A stretch of DNA of 64,000 nt from Demequina phytophila. Lineage in GTDB: Bacteria; Actinomycetota; Actinomycetes; Actinomycetales; Demequinaceae. The stretch lies in NCBI RefSeq assembly GCF_000971135.1, contig NZ_BBLW01000004.1:248001-312000 (forward strand), read 5' to 3'. How positions within the stretch are numbered: position 1 is the first letter of the stretch; each line of letters opens with the position of its first letter. Of this stretch, positions 1 through 8,771 are shown piece after piece. The notes below the pieces were generated by a model, which had not been told where the DNA came from, ran no database searches, and was given only the letters and a program-made list of their open reading frames with translations. Position numbers and translations under genes: made by a program.

Positions 1-1941
1 AGCACCGCGCGAGTGATCGGTGAGGCCGAGCACGAGTCGCCAGGGCTCGACGGCACCGGAGGCGAGCGCGGGACCGTTCTCGCGCGCGAGGATCGCCCAC
101 GCGTCCCGCGTGAACCCCGCCTGCCAGGCCGCCACCAGGCCGGGACCCGACACCACCAGCGCGGGCAGCGCGGCGGTCCACACGCGCCAGCGCGCGCGGC
201 CGGCGAAGGCGCCGGCGACGGCCACGACGACCACGAGGGGCGGCAGGAGCACGGGCGTCGCCGCGGCGATGATCGCGAGGGAGAAGGCCGCGCCCATGGC
301 GGCGCTCGGGGACGGGAGCCGGCGGGCGGGGAACTCCTCGCCGCCGCCGACCGCCTCGCCGCGGTGCCATCCCGCGGCGCGCGCGAGCCCCATCGCGAAC
401 CACGGCAGCATGACGTGCGCGATCACGGGTCCGACCCGTCCGTCGGAGATCGCCTGGAGGTGCAGCGGCCACAGCCCGTACGCGAGCGCCCCGAGGCCGC
501 GCGCCCACACGGAGCGCGTGGCGGCGCCCAGGGCGAACCAGGCCGACACCGCGGCGAGCGCGACGCCGAGCGCGAGCAGCAATCCGATCCAGACGCGGGC
601 GCCGCCCGGCAGCACGGCGGCCGGGAGCAGCAGCGCGCCGAAGGCGCCGTCGAGGGCCGCGGACCCGAATCCGGTGGCGCTCCACCCGGACCACGTCCGC
701 TCCCACAGCTCGGACAGCGGCGTGTCCGTGACGCCGAGCGCCTCGCCGGCGAGCATGCGCCCCGACGTGAGGGCGGTGAGCCACGTCCCATGGAGCGCGA
801 TCGAGGCCGCGACCGCGAGCACGGTCACGACCGCGGCGCCCGCGCGGCGCCGCGCGGCCGCGTCCGCGAGCTCGGCGCGCACCACGTCGGAGGGAGCGGA
901 CTGCGCGCGCCAGCGGTCGTAGGCCCGCAGCTCCCGCGAGCGGATGGTCGACAGCACCGTCCGGGTGCCCACGAGGAACGGCGCGACGGCCGCGCGCGGG
1001 CGCGTCGAGCCTCGCCGGATGCGCGCCCGCACGGCCGGGACCCGCGGCAGGCGCCCGAGCAGGCGCCACGGCACCGCGAGATCGGCACCGACCATGCGCG
1101 ACTCGTTCTGCGCGATGCGCAGCACCGCGCGCGTGGCGGCGGAGAGGAAGGACCAGACCACCAGCAGCGGGATCGCGAGCGCGGGCGCCCACGCGACCGC
1201 GTGGACCCATTCGCCCGTGCGGCGCGCGCCATAGGTCGAGTCCGCACCGCGCGCGGAGCCCGTCCGCACGCCGCGCAGGCCGTCCTGCGCATGCCGCACC
1301 CGCGCGACAGGCACGATCACCACGTCGTGTCCCGCACGCCACGCGCGACGGCAGAAGTGCAGGCTGTCGCCGAAGCCGCGGTAGGCGGGCTCGAGGCCCC
1401 CGACCTGCTCCCAGACGTCGCGCCGCACCAGCGCGCCCGCGAGCGAGGCGGCGAGCACGTCCTCGCGCTCGTCGTACTGGCCCTGGTTGATGTCGTCCTC
1501 GTCGACCAGGTCGATGCGGCGCGCGCCGACCCGCGTCGTGGTGACGCCCAGGCTCACCAGGCGGCTGACGTCGTCCCAGCGGACGTGCGCGGGCGCCACC
1601 ACCCCGGCGGCGGTGCGCTTCTTCGCTGTCGCCACCAGCTGCGCGAGGACCGGCGGCAGCGGGGCGGTGTCATCGTGGAGCAGCCACAGCAGCTCGGCGT
1701 CCTCGGCCGGGTGCGCGGCGAGCACCTCGTCCACGCCCTGGGAGTACGTGCGGGAGCCCTCGTGCCACTCGACCGCGAGCCCGTCCGGCACGTCGGGCCT
1801 CCCCGCGCCTGCCGGGAGCACCACGTGAAGCGAGTCGGGCGCCACGGTCTGCTCGGCGACCGCGCCGAGCACCTCGGGCAGGCGCTCCGAGCGACCGTCC
1901 GAGACCACGATCGCGCGCACCCGCGGGCGCGCAGGACTCAT
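1..1941 (-). CDS. Family 2 glycosyltransferase with C-terminal membrane region (3' end beyond window)
   Basis: The gene runs off the left edge; 647 codons are visible and no stop is reached. Residues ~5-230 look like a GT-A glycosyltransferase: an N-terminal strand (VRAIVVSDGR), a DxD-like HDDT at ~89-92, and GFGDSLHF near 189-196 where family 2 enzymes carry acceptor-site acidic residues. From about residue 247 hydrophobic membrane spans begin and recur to the edge. Family knowledge suggests transfer of a sugar onto a cell-envelope glycan or lipid carrier at the membrane; donor and acceptor are unknown. It lies 24 bp downstream of whiB2 on the same strand, so the two may be co-transcribed, and the nearby LCP genes fit a cell-wall polymer locus. 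The ATG start at 1941 is the first in frame after the whiB2 stop. Confidence 0.85.
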   Translation of the reverse strand, partial: MSPARPRVRAIVVSDGRSERLPEVLGAVAEQTVAPDSLHVVLPAGAGRPDVPDGLAVEWHEGSRTYSQGVDEVLAAHPAEDAELLWLLHDDTAPLPPVLAQLVATAKKRTAAGVVAPAHVRWDDVSRLVSLGVTTTRVGARRIDLVDEDDINQGQYDEREDVLAASLAGALVRRDVWEQVGGLEPAYRGFGDSLHFCRRAWRAGHDVVIVPVARVRHAQDGLRGVRTGSARGADSTYGARRTGEWVHAVAWAPALAIPLLVVWSFLSAATRAVLRIAQNESRMVGADLAVPWRLLGRLPRVPAVRARIRRGSTRPRAAVAPFLVGTRTVLSTIRSRELRAYDRWRAQSAPSDVVRAELADAAARRRAGAAVVTVLAVAASIALHGTWLTALTSGRMLAGEALGVTDTPLSELWERTWSGWSATGFGSAALDGAFGALLLPAAVLPGGARVWIGLLLALGVALAAVSAWFALGAATRSVWARGLGALAYGLWPLHLQAISDGRVGPVIAHVMLPWFAMGLARAAGWHRGEAVGGGEEFPARRLPSPSAAMGAAFSLAIIAAATPVLLPPLVVVVAVAGAFAGRARWRVWTAALPALVVSGPGLVAAWQAGFTRDAWAILARENGPALASGAVEPWRLVLGLTDHSRGA

Positions 1942-1965
1942 CGGGCTCCCACGCAGGTGATCCGG

Positions 1966-2286
1966 CTAGACCGCTCGCCGCTTGAGCTTGCGGCGCTCGC
2001 GCTCCGACAACCCACCCCAGATCCCGAAACGCTCGTCGTTGGCCAACGCGTAGTCGAGGCACTCGGAGCGCACGTCGCACGACGCGCACACCTTCTTGGC
2101 CTCGCGCGTCGAACCACCCTTCTCAGGGAAGAACGCCTCGGGGTCGGTCTGGGCACAGAGCGCTCGCTCCTGCCATGCCAGCGGGCCGTCGTCCTCGACC
2201 TCGCTGAAGATGTCCACCACCGACGCCAGCGTCGAGGCGGGCTTACCTGCGTCAGAAGGCACTGTGCCGTCGTAGATATTCCACAC
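1966..2286 (-). CDS. whiB2: WhiB-family iron-sulfur regulator, WhiB2/WhmD type
   Basis: A 106-residue Wbl protein. The four cluster cysteines are visible as a lone Cys in RALCAQTD followed by CASCDVRSEC, and the G-I/V-W-G-G turn (FGIWGGLSERERRKLKRR) with its basic tail is intact. EAFFPEKGGSTREAK is typical of the WhiB2/WhmD branch, which in mycobacteria and as WhiB in Streptomyces controls septation and cell division through a [4Fe-4S] cluster and partners such as WhiA or SigA. The GTG at 2286 is chosen because GGAGGAGG sits 6 nt upstream; longer in-frame starts would place coding sequence over a good promoter. The gene diverges from an LCP cell-wall gene. Confidence 0.95.
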   Translation of the reverse strand: MWNIYDGTVPSDAGKPASTLASVVDIFSEVEDDGPLAWQERALCAQTDPEAFFPEKGGSTREAKKVCASCDVRSECLDYALANDERFGIWGGLSERERRKLKRRAV

Positions 2287-2338
2287 GGGCCCCTCCTCCG
2301 ATCGCGATGAGGGGTCTTCGCGCCCCCCGTCACATGGA

Positions 2339-2367
2339 ATTACAGTCGTGTAATCCGTCCGAGTCAA
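2339..2367 (-). promoter_or_regulatory. Predicted promoter of whiB2
   Basis: On the minus strand a -35 TTGACT (2362-2367) and a -10 TGTAAT (2339-2344) are separated by exactly 17 bp inside an AT-rich island. This gives a leader of about 45 nt ending in the GGAGGAGG ribosome site of whiB2. It is one of the few near-consensus two-box promoters in the window. Confidence 0.65.
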
Positions 2368-2469
2368 GTCGAATCGTGATATTCGGCGTATGCAATTCCT
2401 CACCCCCGCGACACGCCCGGCGACGCGTCGCGGCGGGTGCGCCGCGCATCGTCCCCCCGTGCCCGCCCC

Positions 2470-2475
2470 TACACT
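2470..2475 (+). promoter_or_regulatory. -10 box of the first LCP gene
   Basis: TACACT at 2470-2475 lies 23 bp before the ATG at 2499, and a strong purine ribosome site (GGGAGGGGG) lies between them. No convincing -35 box is seen. A copy of the 11-bp GGGACGATGCG motif (minus orientation, 2445-2455) sits just upstream. Confidence 0.45.
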
Positions 2476-2498
2476 GCGAGGCAACGGGAGGGGGCAGG

Positions 2499-3716
2499 AT
2501 GGCCGAGACCGCCGCGGTGGTGCCGCGCCACTCCCGGCCCGCGCTCGCGCGCCGGATCGGCATGATCGCCGCGAGCGCCGCCGCAGCCGTCGCCGGGTTC
2601 GCTCTGGTCTTCTCCGCCACCGTCGCCGACCAGGTCACCGGCACGCTCCGTGCGAACGCGCAGGACGTGGACGACCTCGTGGGCGAGGAGACCGCGCGCC
2701 CCGAGAAGCCCACCCCCGCGGACCCGGACGCCGGCGAGCCGCTCAACATCCTGCTCATGGGCTCGGACGTGCGCGACGGCGACAACGGCACCGTGGGCGG
2801 CGGCGCGGACATCGGCGGCATGCGCAACGACACCACGATGCTCGCGCACGTCTCGGGCGACCGGACGCGCATCGAGGTGGTGTCGATCCCGCGCGACGCG
2901 CAGGTCGAGATCCCCGAATGCACGTACCGGGACGGCAGCACCATCGCGGGCGGCTACGGCGACTTCAACACCGCCTTCTCCAACGGCGGGCTCAACGGCA
3001 ACGCCGCGGAGGCCGCGGCCTGCACCATCAAGACGGTCGAGCTGATGTCGGGGGTGAGGATCGACCACTACGCCGTGGTGGACTTCACCGGCTTCATCGA
3101 CATGGTGGACGCGCTCGGCGGGGTGCCCATGTGCATCACCGAGCGGATCGTGTCCGACAAGGCCCACCTCGAGCTCGAGGCGGGCCCCCAGGTCCTCGAC
3201 GGCGAGACCGCGCTCGCGTACGCACGGCTACGCACCGCCGAGGAGGGGGACGTCTCGGGCTCCGACCTGCAGCGCATCACGCGCCAGCAGCAGCTGCTCG
3301 AGCAGGTCGCGGAGACGGTGCTGTCCAAGAACATCCTGACCGACGTGGGCGAACTCACACGGTTCCTCCGCGCGATGGCCGAGTCGCTCACCATGGACAA
3401 GGAGCTCGCGGACACGTCGTACCTGCTCGGGCTGGCGTACAGCCTGCGCGGACTGGGCACGGACGACATCACGTTCGCGACGGTGCCGTGGGAGTACACC
3501 GAGGACTTCCTCAACGTGGAGCTCCTGCCCGCCGCCGAGGACATGTGGGACGATATCCGCGACGACCAACCGATCTCCGTGACCGAATCGGACGACGCGA
3601 GCTCCGCCTGGGACGACGGCAAGAAGGACACCTCCTCCGCCAAGCCGTCATCCTCGGCGACGTCCAGCGAGTCCGCCGACACCACCACCGAGGACCTCCT
3701 GCAGGAATGTCGGTGA
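2499..3716 (+). CDS. LytR-CpsA-Psr (LCP) family cell-wall polymer ligase
   Basis: A 405-residue type II membrane protein: basic N-terminus, one membrane span at ~20-40, a short linker, then an extracellular LCP domain from ~83. Landmarks are NILLMGSDVRDG, RNDTTML, the arginine of VSIPRDA, DFTGFIDMVDALGGV, and the arginine-rich end of the core (YARLRT, then DLQRITRQQQ). LCP enzymes move undecaprenyl-pyrophosphate-linked glycopolymers onto peptidoglycan. The tail is a Ser/Thr-rich low-complexity segment. ATG 2499 is preceded by GGGAGGGGGCAGG; upstream in-frame codons lie across the promoter. A paralogue follows 90 bp downstream, probably in one transcript. Confidence 0.93.
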   Translation: MAETAAVVPRHSRPALARRIGMIAASAAAAVAGFALVFSATVADQVTGTLRANAQDVDDLVGEETARPEKPTPADPDAGEPLNILLMGSDVRDGDNGTVGGGADIGGMRNDTTMLAHVSGDRTRIEVVSIPRDAQVEIPECTYRDGSTIAGGYGDFNTAFSNGGLNGNAAEAAACTIKTVELMSGVRIDHYAVVDFTGFIDMVDALGGVPMCITERIVSDKAHLELEAGPQVLDGETALAYARLRTAEEGDVSGSDLQRITRQQQLLEQVAETVLSKNILTDVGELTRFLRAMAESLTMDKELADTSYLLGLAYSLRGLGTDDITFATVPWEYTEDFLNVELLPAAEDMWDDIRDDQPISVTESDDASSAWDDGKKDTSSAKPSSSATSSESADTTTEDLLQECR

Positions 3717-3806
3717 CCCGCGTGCCGGAACTCTCGGGCAGGGGTGCACGTTGAGTCGCCAGCCATCCCTCCCACGCGTGCGCGCACGCCGAGCCCAGGA
3801 GCATGA

Positions 3807-5069
3807 ATGACCGTCGAGGTCTCGGACCACCGCCGCCGCGGACGCATCCGCCACGCGACCCGCGTCCCCACGCACCGCCTGCTCGCCGCCGTGCTCGGCG
3901 TCATCGCGGCCATCGCCGGCTTCGGTCTCGTGTTCGTCGAGACCAGCCTCAACCTGGCCGACGACCAGTTCGACAAGCAGGACATCTCCGCGCTGCTGCC
4001 GTCCGTCACCCCGTCCGCCGAGCCGTCGCCGACGTCGACGGACCCGGAGGACCTGTCCGCGGGCAAGGCGCTCAACATCCTGCTGCTGGGCTCGGACACA
4101 CGCACCGGCGAGGACAACCAGGAGCTCGGCAAGGGCGACGTGGGCGGCATGCGCAACGACACCACGATGATCCTGCACATCTCCGCGGATCGGCAGCGCA
4201 TCGAGACGCTGTCCGTCCCCCGCGACTCGCGCGTCGCGATCTCCGACTGCAAGATGCTCGACGGCTCCACGGTCTACGGCTGGACCGGCAAGTTCAACAT
4301 CGCGTTCTCGAACGGCGGCCAGAACGGCAACGTCGCCGAGGCCGCCGCGTGCGTCGCGACCACCCTCTACGACCTCACCGGGCTCATGATCGACCACTAC
4401 GCCGTGATCGACTTCTCCGGCTTCGTCGACATGGTCGACGCCCTCGACGGCGTGCCCATGTGCATCACCCAGGACGTGTACTCCCCCAAGGCGCACCTCG
4501 ACCTCGAGGCGGGTGCGCAGGTGCTCGACGGCACCACGGCGCTCGCGTGGGCCCGCGCGCGCACCGGCTACGGCCTGGGCGACGGCACCGACCTCATGCG
4601 CATCGAGCGCCAGCAGGAGCTGCTCACCAACATGGCGCGCAAGGCGCTCGGCCTCAACCTCCTGACGGACGCCAAGAAGGGCACCGCGTTCATCAACGCG
4701 CTCGCGAAGTCGATGACGATGGACCCCGACCTCGCCGACTCGCGCTACCTGCTCGGCCTCGCGTGGAGCCTGCGCAACTTCGACACCGACAACCTGTACA
4801 TGGCGACCGTGCCGTGGCAGTACGCGGGCGACTCGAGCGGCGACGTGCTGTGGACGGAACCCGACGCGACCGCGGCCTTCGACGCGCTCGAGAACGACGA
4901 GTCGCTCCAGGCGCTCCTCGAGCCCGAGACCGTCACCTCGACGGACGAGGGCACCGGGACCAAGAAGAACAAGAAGAAGAACTCCTCCGCGAGCCCGTCG
5001 CCGAGCGTGTCCGCCACGCCCGACCGCGAGACGCAGGACGAGATCCTCGCGGACTGCGTCATCGGCTGA
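3807..5069 (+). CDS. LytR-CpsA-Psr (LCP) family protein, second tandem copy
   Basis: A 420-residue paralogue of the preceding gene, with a membrane span at ~29-50 and the same landmarks (NILLLGSDTRTG, RNDTTMI, LSVPRDS, DFSGFVDMVDALDGV, WARARTG, LMRIERQQE). It should likewise be a membrane-anchored phosphotransferase attaching glycopolymers to peptidoglycan. The C-terminus is a Lys/Ser/Pro-rich tail ending shortly after DEILADC. The ATG at 3807 follows AGGAGC; a second ATG four bases earlier is in another frame. Tandem LCP duplicates are common in actinobacteria and may differ in acceptor polymer. Confidence 0.93.
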   Translation: MTVEVSDHRRRGRIRHATRVPTHRLLAAVLGVIAAIAGFGLVFVETSLNLADDQFDKQDISALLPSVTPSAEPSPTSTDPEDLSAGKALNILLLGSDTRTGEDNQELGKGDVGGMRNDTTMILHISADRQRIETLSVPRDSRVAISDCKMLDGSTVYGWTGKFNIAFSNGGQNGNVAEAAACVATTLYDLTGLMIDHYAVIDFSGFVDMVDALDGVPMCITQDVYSPKAHLDLEAGAQVLDGTTALAWARARTGYGLGDGTDLMRIERQQELLTNMARKALGLNLLTDAKKGTAFINALAKSMTMDPDLADSRYLLGLAWSLRNFDTDNLYMATVPWQYAGDSSGDVLWTEPDATAAFDALENDESLQALLEPETVTSTDEGTGTKKNKKKNSSASPSPSVSATPDRETQDEILADCVIG

Positions 5070-5135
5070 CGCGGGCCCGCGGCGTCGCGCCGCCTGACGG
5101 TGGCTGGTCCTGCATGCGGGACCGGCCGTTCAACA

Positions 5136-5172
5136 ATCCTGCATACGGGTCGCGGCGACCCGTATGCAGGAT
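5136..5172. repeat. 37-bp perfect palindrome between convergent genes, with flanking half copies
   Basis: Arm ATCCTGCATACGGGTCGC (5136-5153) is followed by one base and then its exact reverse complement (5155-5172). Degenerate direct copies of the arm start lie on both sides: TCCTGCATGCGGGA at 5108-5121 and TCCTGCAGCGGA at 5187-5198. It could be a bidirectional terminator for the LCP gene and purE, which converge here, but there is no T-tract. The flanking copies look more like a palindromic repeat family. Confidence 0.75.
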
Positions 5173-5261
5173 CGCCGGATCCGGGGTCCTGCAGCGGACG
5201 GCGTCGAGCCCCGCTGAGCCCCACCGGGCCGCGGGCCCGCGGCGGACGATGCCCTGGCTGG

Positions 5262-5762
5262 CTACGCCCGGCGCAGCGCCTCTCCCTTGGCGTAGGCCAG
5301 GTCGCGCAGCTCCTCCTGGAAGGCCCGCATCCGCTCGCGCAGCGCGGCGGCCTCGTCGCCCGCGCCGGCACCCAGGATCCGGGCCGCCAGGAGGCCGGCG
5401 TTGCGCGCCCCGCCGATCGACACGGTGGCGACGGGCACGCCCGCCGGCATCTGCACGATCGACAGCAGCGAGTCCATGCCGTCGAGGTGCTTGAGGGGCA
5501 CGGGCACGCCGATCACGGGCAGCGTCGTCACGGACGCCAGCATGCCGGGCAGGTGCGCGGCACCACCCGCGCCGGCGATGATCACCGACAGCCCGCGCGA
5601 CTCGGCCTCGCGGCCGTACGCGATCATCTGCTCCGGCATGCGGTGCGCGGACACCACGTCCTTCTCGTAGGAGACGCCGAACTCGTCCAGCGCCTCCCCC
5701 GCGGCCTTCATGGTCGGCCAGTCGGAGTCCGACCCCATCACGATCCCCACCGGCACGCTCAC
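5262..5762 (-). CDS. purE: N5-carboxyaminoimidazole ribonucleotide mutase
   Basis: Class I PurE, 166 residues, converting N5-CAIR to CAIR in de novo purine synthesis. It shows the substrate-binding signatures GSDSDW near the N-terminus, SAHRMPE, and [11 protein letters not shown], and is of normal length. The GTG start at 5762 overlaps the TGA of purK by 4 bp (GTGA), so translation is probably coupled and the two subunits of the N5-CAIR route are made together. No purK/purE fusion or truncation is seen. Confidence 0.96.
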   Translation of the reverse strand: MSVPVGIVMGSDSDWPTMKAAGEALDEFGVSYEKDVVSAHRMPEQMIAYGREAESRGLSVIIAGAGGAAHLPGMLASVTTLPVIGVPVPLKHLDGMDSLLSIVQMPAGVPVATVSIGGARNAGLLAARILGAGAGDEAAALRERMRAFQEELRDLAYAKGEALRRA

Positions 5763-6901
5763 GCGGCACCTCCGTCTCGCACGATGGCCGCGGCGGTCAC
5801 GGCCCGGTTGTACGCCTCGTCCCGCGTGGCCGCGGACACGTTCACGTGACCCACCTTCCGGCCGGCGCGCACGCCCTTGCCGTACAGCTGGATCTTGGCC
5901 CCCGCATCGTCCACCTCGGCGAGCGCATCGGTGAGGGTGCCGCGCGCCCCGCCGAGCACGTTCGCCATCACGGTCCACGGGGCGGTGGCGTCGGTCGCGC
6001 CCAGCGGCACGTCGAGCACCGCCCTGAGGTGCTGCTCGAACTGGCTCGTGACCGCGCCGTCGATGGTCCAGTGGCCGGAGTTGTGCGGACGCATCGCGAG
6101 CTCGTTGACCAGGATGCGGTCGCCCGCGAGGAACAGCTCGACCGCGAGGACGCCGGTGACGTCGAGCCCCGAGGCGACGGTCTCCGCGATGCGGGACGCC
6201 TCCTCCGCGAGCGCCTCGGGCAGACCGGGTGCGGGCGCGATCACCTCGGAGCACACGCCCGCGCGCTGGATCGACTCCACGGTGGGCCAGGCGCGCATCT
6301 CGCCGGACGGTCGGCGCGCGACGAGCACCGCGAGCTCGCGGTCGAAGGGCACCTTCTCCTCGAGCAGCACGCGCGGGCCGCCGTCGGCGGCGGCGCGCAG
6401 CCAGTCCGTGGCCTCCGCGGGCGACGTGATGACGCGCACGCCCTTGCCGTCGTAGCCCCCGCGCGCGGTCTTGAGCACGCCGGCGCCTCCGTGGACGGCG
6501 AGGAAGTCCTCGACGTCCGCCTCGGTCTCGACGTGGCGCCACGCCGGGTTGGGCAGCCCGAGCGCGTCCATGCGGGTGCGCATCTCGATCTTGTCCTGCG
6601 CGAACAGCAGCGCGTGGAGACCCGGTCGCGCGGGCACCCCGGCTGCGGCCGCGGCGTCGAACACGTCCGCGGGGATGTGCTCGTGCTCCCAGGTGAGGGC
6701 GTCGGGACGCGGGTGCGCGAGCAGGCTCGCGATCGCGTCGGGATCGGTGGGCAGGCCCACCACGGTCTGGTGGGCGGGCAGGGCGGCCGCGGCCTCGTGG
6801 GATTCGACGAGGACGCGCAGGGTGATGCCCAGGGCGGTGGCGGGCCCGGCCATCATGCGCGCGAGCTGGCCACCGCCGATGACGGCGACGATCGGGGTCA
6901 T
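5759..6901 (-). CDS. purK: N5-carboxyaminoimidazole ribonucleotide synthase
   Basis: ATP-grasp enzyme of 380 residues that carboxylates AIR with bicarbonate and ATP to give N5-CAIR, the substrate of PurE next door. Visible features are the N-terminal Rossmann-like GGGQLARMM, the ATP-grasp loop [12 protein letters not shown], and the metal-binding stretch [24 protein letters not shown] near 260-275. The ATG at 6901 follows a TAGTTT box by 6 nt with no ribosome site, suggesting a leaderless transcript. It diverges from gtrA with only 34 bp between start codons. Confidence 0.96.
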   Translation of the reverse strand: MTPIVAVIGGGQLARMMAGPATALGITLRVLVESHEAAAALPAHQTVVGLPTDPDAIASLLAHPRPDALTWEHEHIPADVFDAAAAAGVPARPGLHALLFAQDKIEMRTRMDALGLPNPAWRHVETEADVEDFLAVHGGAGVLKTARGGYDGKGVRVITSPAEATDWLRAAADGGPRVLLEEKVPFDRELAVLVARRPSGEMRAWPTVESIQRAGVCSEVIAPAPGLPEALAEEASRIAETVASGLDVTGVLAVELFLAGDRILVNELAMRPHNSGHWTIDGAVTSQFEQHLRAVLDVPLGATDATAPWTVMANVLGGARGTLTDALAEVDDAGAKIQLYGKGVRAGRKVGHVNVSAATRDEAYNRAVTAAAIVRDGGAA

Positions 6902-6935
6902 GGCACCAAACTACCGGGGGCTAGGCTCGTCCCTC
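6902..6935. promoter_or_regulatory. Compact divergent promoter of purK and the GtrA gene
   Basis: Only 34 bp separate the two start codons. TAGTTT (minus strand, 6908-6913) is 6 nt from the purK ATG, and TAGGCT (plus, 6922-6927) is 8 nt from the GTG of the GtrA gene. Both match the TANNNT -10 pattern and spacing of leaderless actinobacterial genes. The -35 region of each must overlap the other gene or its -10. Confidence 0.6.
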
Positions 6936-7451
6936 GTGACCGTCCTCCTGCGCTGGGTGCGCGAGCGTGCCGGCGAGCTCACCCGCTTCGGGATCGTGGG
7001 CCTCGCGGGCGTGGTGGTGAACCTCGGCGTCTTCAACCTGCTGCGCCTCGGTCCGCTCGCTCCCGACGCCCAGGTCGCGGGCGACGACGACCGCGTGGTG
7101 ACCGCCAAGATCATCGCGACGCTCGTGTCGATCCTGTTCGCGTGGGTCGCCCACCGCGAGTGGACGTACCGCGGGCGCCGCCGTCACCGCCCCGCGCGCG
7201 AGCTCGTGATGTTCGGCCTGGTGAACGGCGCCGCGCTGGTGGTGGAGGCGGGCACACTGTACGTGTCGCACCACTGGTGGGGGCTCACCAGCGTGCTCGC
7301 GGACAACGTGTTCTCCCTGGTCGGCATCGGCCTGGGCACCGTGACGCGCTACGTCGGGTACTCGCTCCTCGTGTTCGAGGCGCCGGGGGACGATGCCGCG
7401 GTCGCCCGGGCGGACGACGGCCCGACGGGCGAGGCTCGGGACGGCCGGTAG
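6936..7451 (+). CDS. GtrA-like membrane protein
   Basis: A 171-residue small membrane protein. LTRFGIVGLAGVVVNLGVFNLL is the usual GtrA opening helix, followed by three more hydrophobic segments; SILFAWVAHREWTYR carries the conserved aromatic/Arg motif before the third span. GtrA proteins are thought to help flip polyprenyl-linked sugars, which suits the envelope genes nearby, but the exact substrate is unknown. The GTG at 6936 follows TAGGCT by 8 nt, so a leaderless start is likely. The stop codon abuts the stop of the convergent histidine kinase gene with no gap. Confidence 0.88.
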   Translation: MTVLLRWVRERAGELTRFGIVGLAGVVVNLGVFNLLRLGPLAPDAQVAGDDDRVVTAKIIATLVSILFAWVAHREWTYRGRRRHRPARELVMFGLVNGAALVVEAGTLYVSHHWWGLTSVLADNVFSLVGIGLGTVTRYVGYSLLVFEAPGDDAAVARADDGPTGEARDGR

Positions 7452-8765
7452 TCAGCCCCGGCGCCGCCGTCGGCGGTCGGTCTGGCGGGCGTGCGGCACG
7501 ATCTCGTCGATCCCGACCATGCGCGGCACACCCTGAAGGAACACGGCGAAGGTGGCAGGCACGCGCTGCGCGAGCTCGAGACGGCCGCCGTCGGCGGTCA
7601 CCAGGTCGCGGGCGAGCGCGAGGCCCAGCCCCGTGCCTCGGCCCGACGTCACCTCGCGCTCGAAGATGCGGGGGGCGAGATCGTCGGGGACGCCGGCGCC
7701 CTCGTCGGTGACCTCGATGACCACGGCATGGTTCTGGCCCGAGTCGCGGGCAGACACGCGCGTGGTGCCGCCGCCGTGCTTGAGGGAGTTCTCGATGAGC
7801 GTCGCGAGCACCTGCGCGAGGCCTCCCGGAGTGGCGAACACGGTCGCGTCCGTGGGAGCGATCGCGATGCGCCGCCCCGCCTGCTCGAACGCTGCCACCC
7901 ACTCCTCGCGCTGCTGGTCGAACACCTCGTCGAGCATCACCAGCTCGGTCCCCGATCCCAGCGCGCGCCGCGAGCGACCCAGCAGCTCGTCGACCACGCC
8001 CACGAGCCGCTCGACCTGCTCGAGCGAACGCTCGGCCTCCTCGCGCACCTCGTCCTGGTCGGTGAGCACGGAGATCTCCTCGAGACGCATCGACAGCGCG
8101 GTGAGGGGCGTCCGGAGCTGATGCGAGGCGTCCGCGGCGAACTGCCGCTCCGTCGCGAGGCGCGCGGCCATGCGGTCGGCCGACCGTGCGAGCTCGTCGG
8201 CGACCAGGTCGATCTCCTCGATCCCGGTCTTCTCGAGGCGGGGTCGCACCTGGCCGGAGCCCAGCTGCTCGGCGGATGCCGCGAGGTAGACCAGCGGGGC
8301 GGACAGGCGGTTGGCCTGCCAGATCGCCATCGCGGCGCCCGCGACGATCGCGACGGTGCCGCTCGCGAGGACGAGCCCCACGATCCGCGCCGCCTGCCAG
8401 AACACGTCCCACTTGGAGATGTACGCGTACACGCGCAGCCCGGAGTCCGTCTGGGCGGTGCCCACGTACGCGGACGAGGGCTGCTCGCCCGCGGTCAGGA
8501 TGGTGCCGTCGGGCAGCGCGACGGTGATGTACTCCGGGGCGCCCGGGGTGGCGGAGGCGAACGATGCGACGTTCTGCTCGGTGATCGCCTCGCCGTTCTG
8601 ATAGCGCACGTCCAGCGAGCGCGCGGCCACCGCGGCGCGGGTGTCGAGGTTCTGCAGGGCGTCGTCGCGCATGATCTGCGCGGCCGCCACCGCCAGCGGG
8701 ATGCCGAGCATGACCACCGCGACCGCGAGGGCGGAGAAGGTCGCGGTGAGGACGCGACGGCGCAC
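7452..8765 (-). CDS. Sensor histidine kinase of an OmpR-type two-component system
   Basis: 437 residues: membrane span ~8-30, extracytoplasmic domain ~31-125, second span ~126-148, a HAMP-like linker, then HisKA with the phosphoacceptor in ADASHQLRTPLT (His215) and a HATPase domain with N (ENSLKHGG), G1 (DEGAGVP) and G2 (GRGTGLGLALAR) boxes. It should autophosphorylate and pass phosphate to the regulator encoded 6 bp upstream. The signal is unknown; the sensor loop has no recognisable fold. The start is GTG at 8765, directly after the regulator stop, so the pair is one operon. Confidence 0.93.
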   Translation of the reverse strand: MRRRVLTATFSALAVAVVMLGIPLAVAAAQIMRDDALQNLDTRAAVAARSLDVRYQNGEAITEQNVASFASATPGAPEYITVALPDGTILTAGEQPSSAYVGTAQTDSGLRVYAYISKWDVFWQAARIVGLVLASGTVAIVAGAAMAIWQANRLSAPLVYLAASAEQLGSGQVRPRLEKTGIEEIDLVADELARSADRMAARLATERQFAADASHQLRTPLTALSMRLEEISVLTDQDEVREEAERSLEQVERLVGVVDELLGRSRRALGSGTELVMLDEVFDQQREEWVAAFEQAGRRIAIAPTDATVFATPGGLAQVLATLIENSLKHGGGTTRVSARDSGQNHAVVIEVTDEGAGVPDDLAPRIFEREVTSGRGTGLGLALARDLVTADGGRLELAQRVPATFAVFLQGVPRMVGIDEIVPHARQTDRRRRRRG

Positions 8766-8771
8766 GGCTCC

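Noticed and set aside
13..2310. Long plus-strand open frame (765 codons)
   Set aside because: It is the shadow of the glycosyltransferase and whiB2 on the other strand; the protein is Arg/Gly/Pro-rich with no domain.
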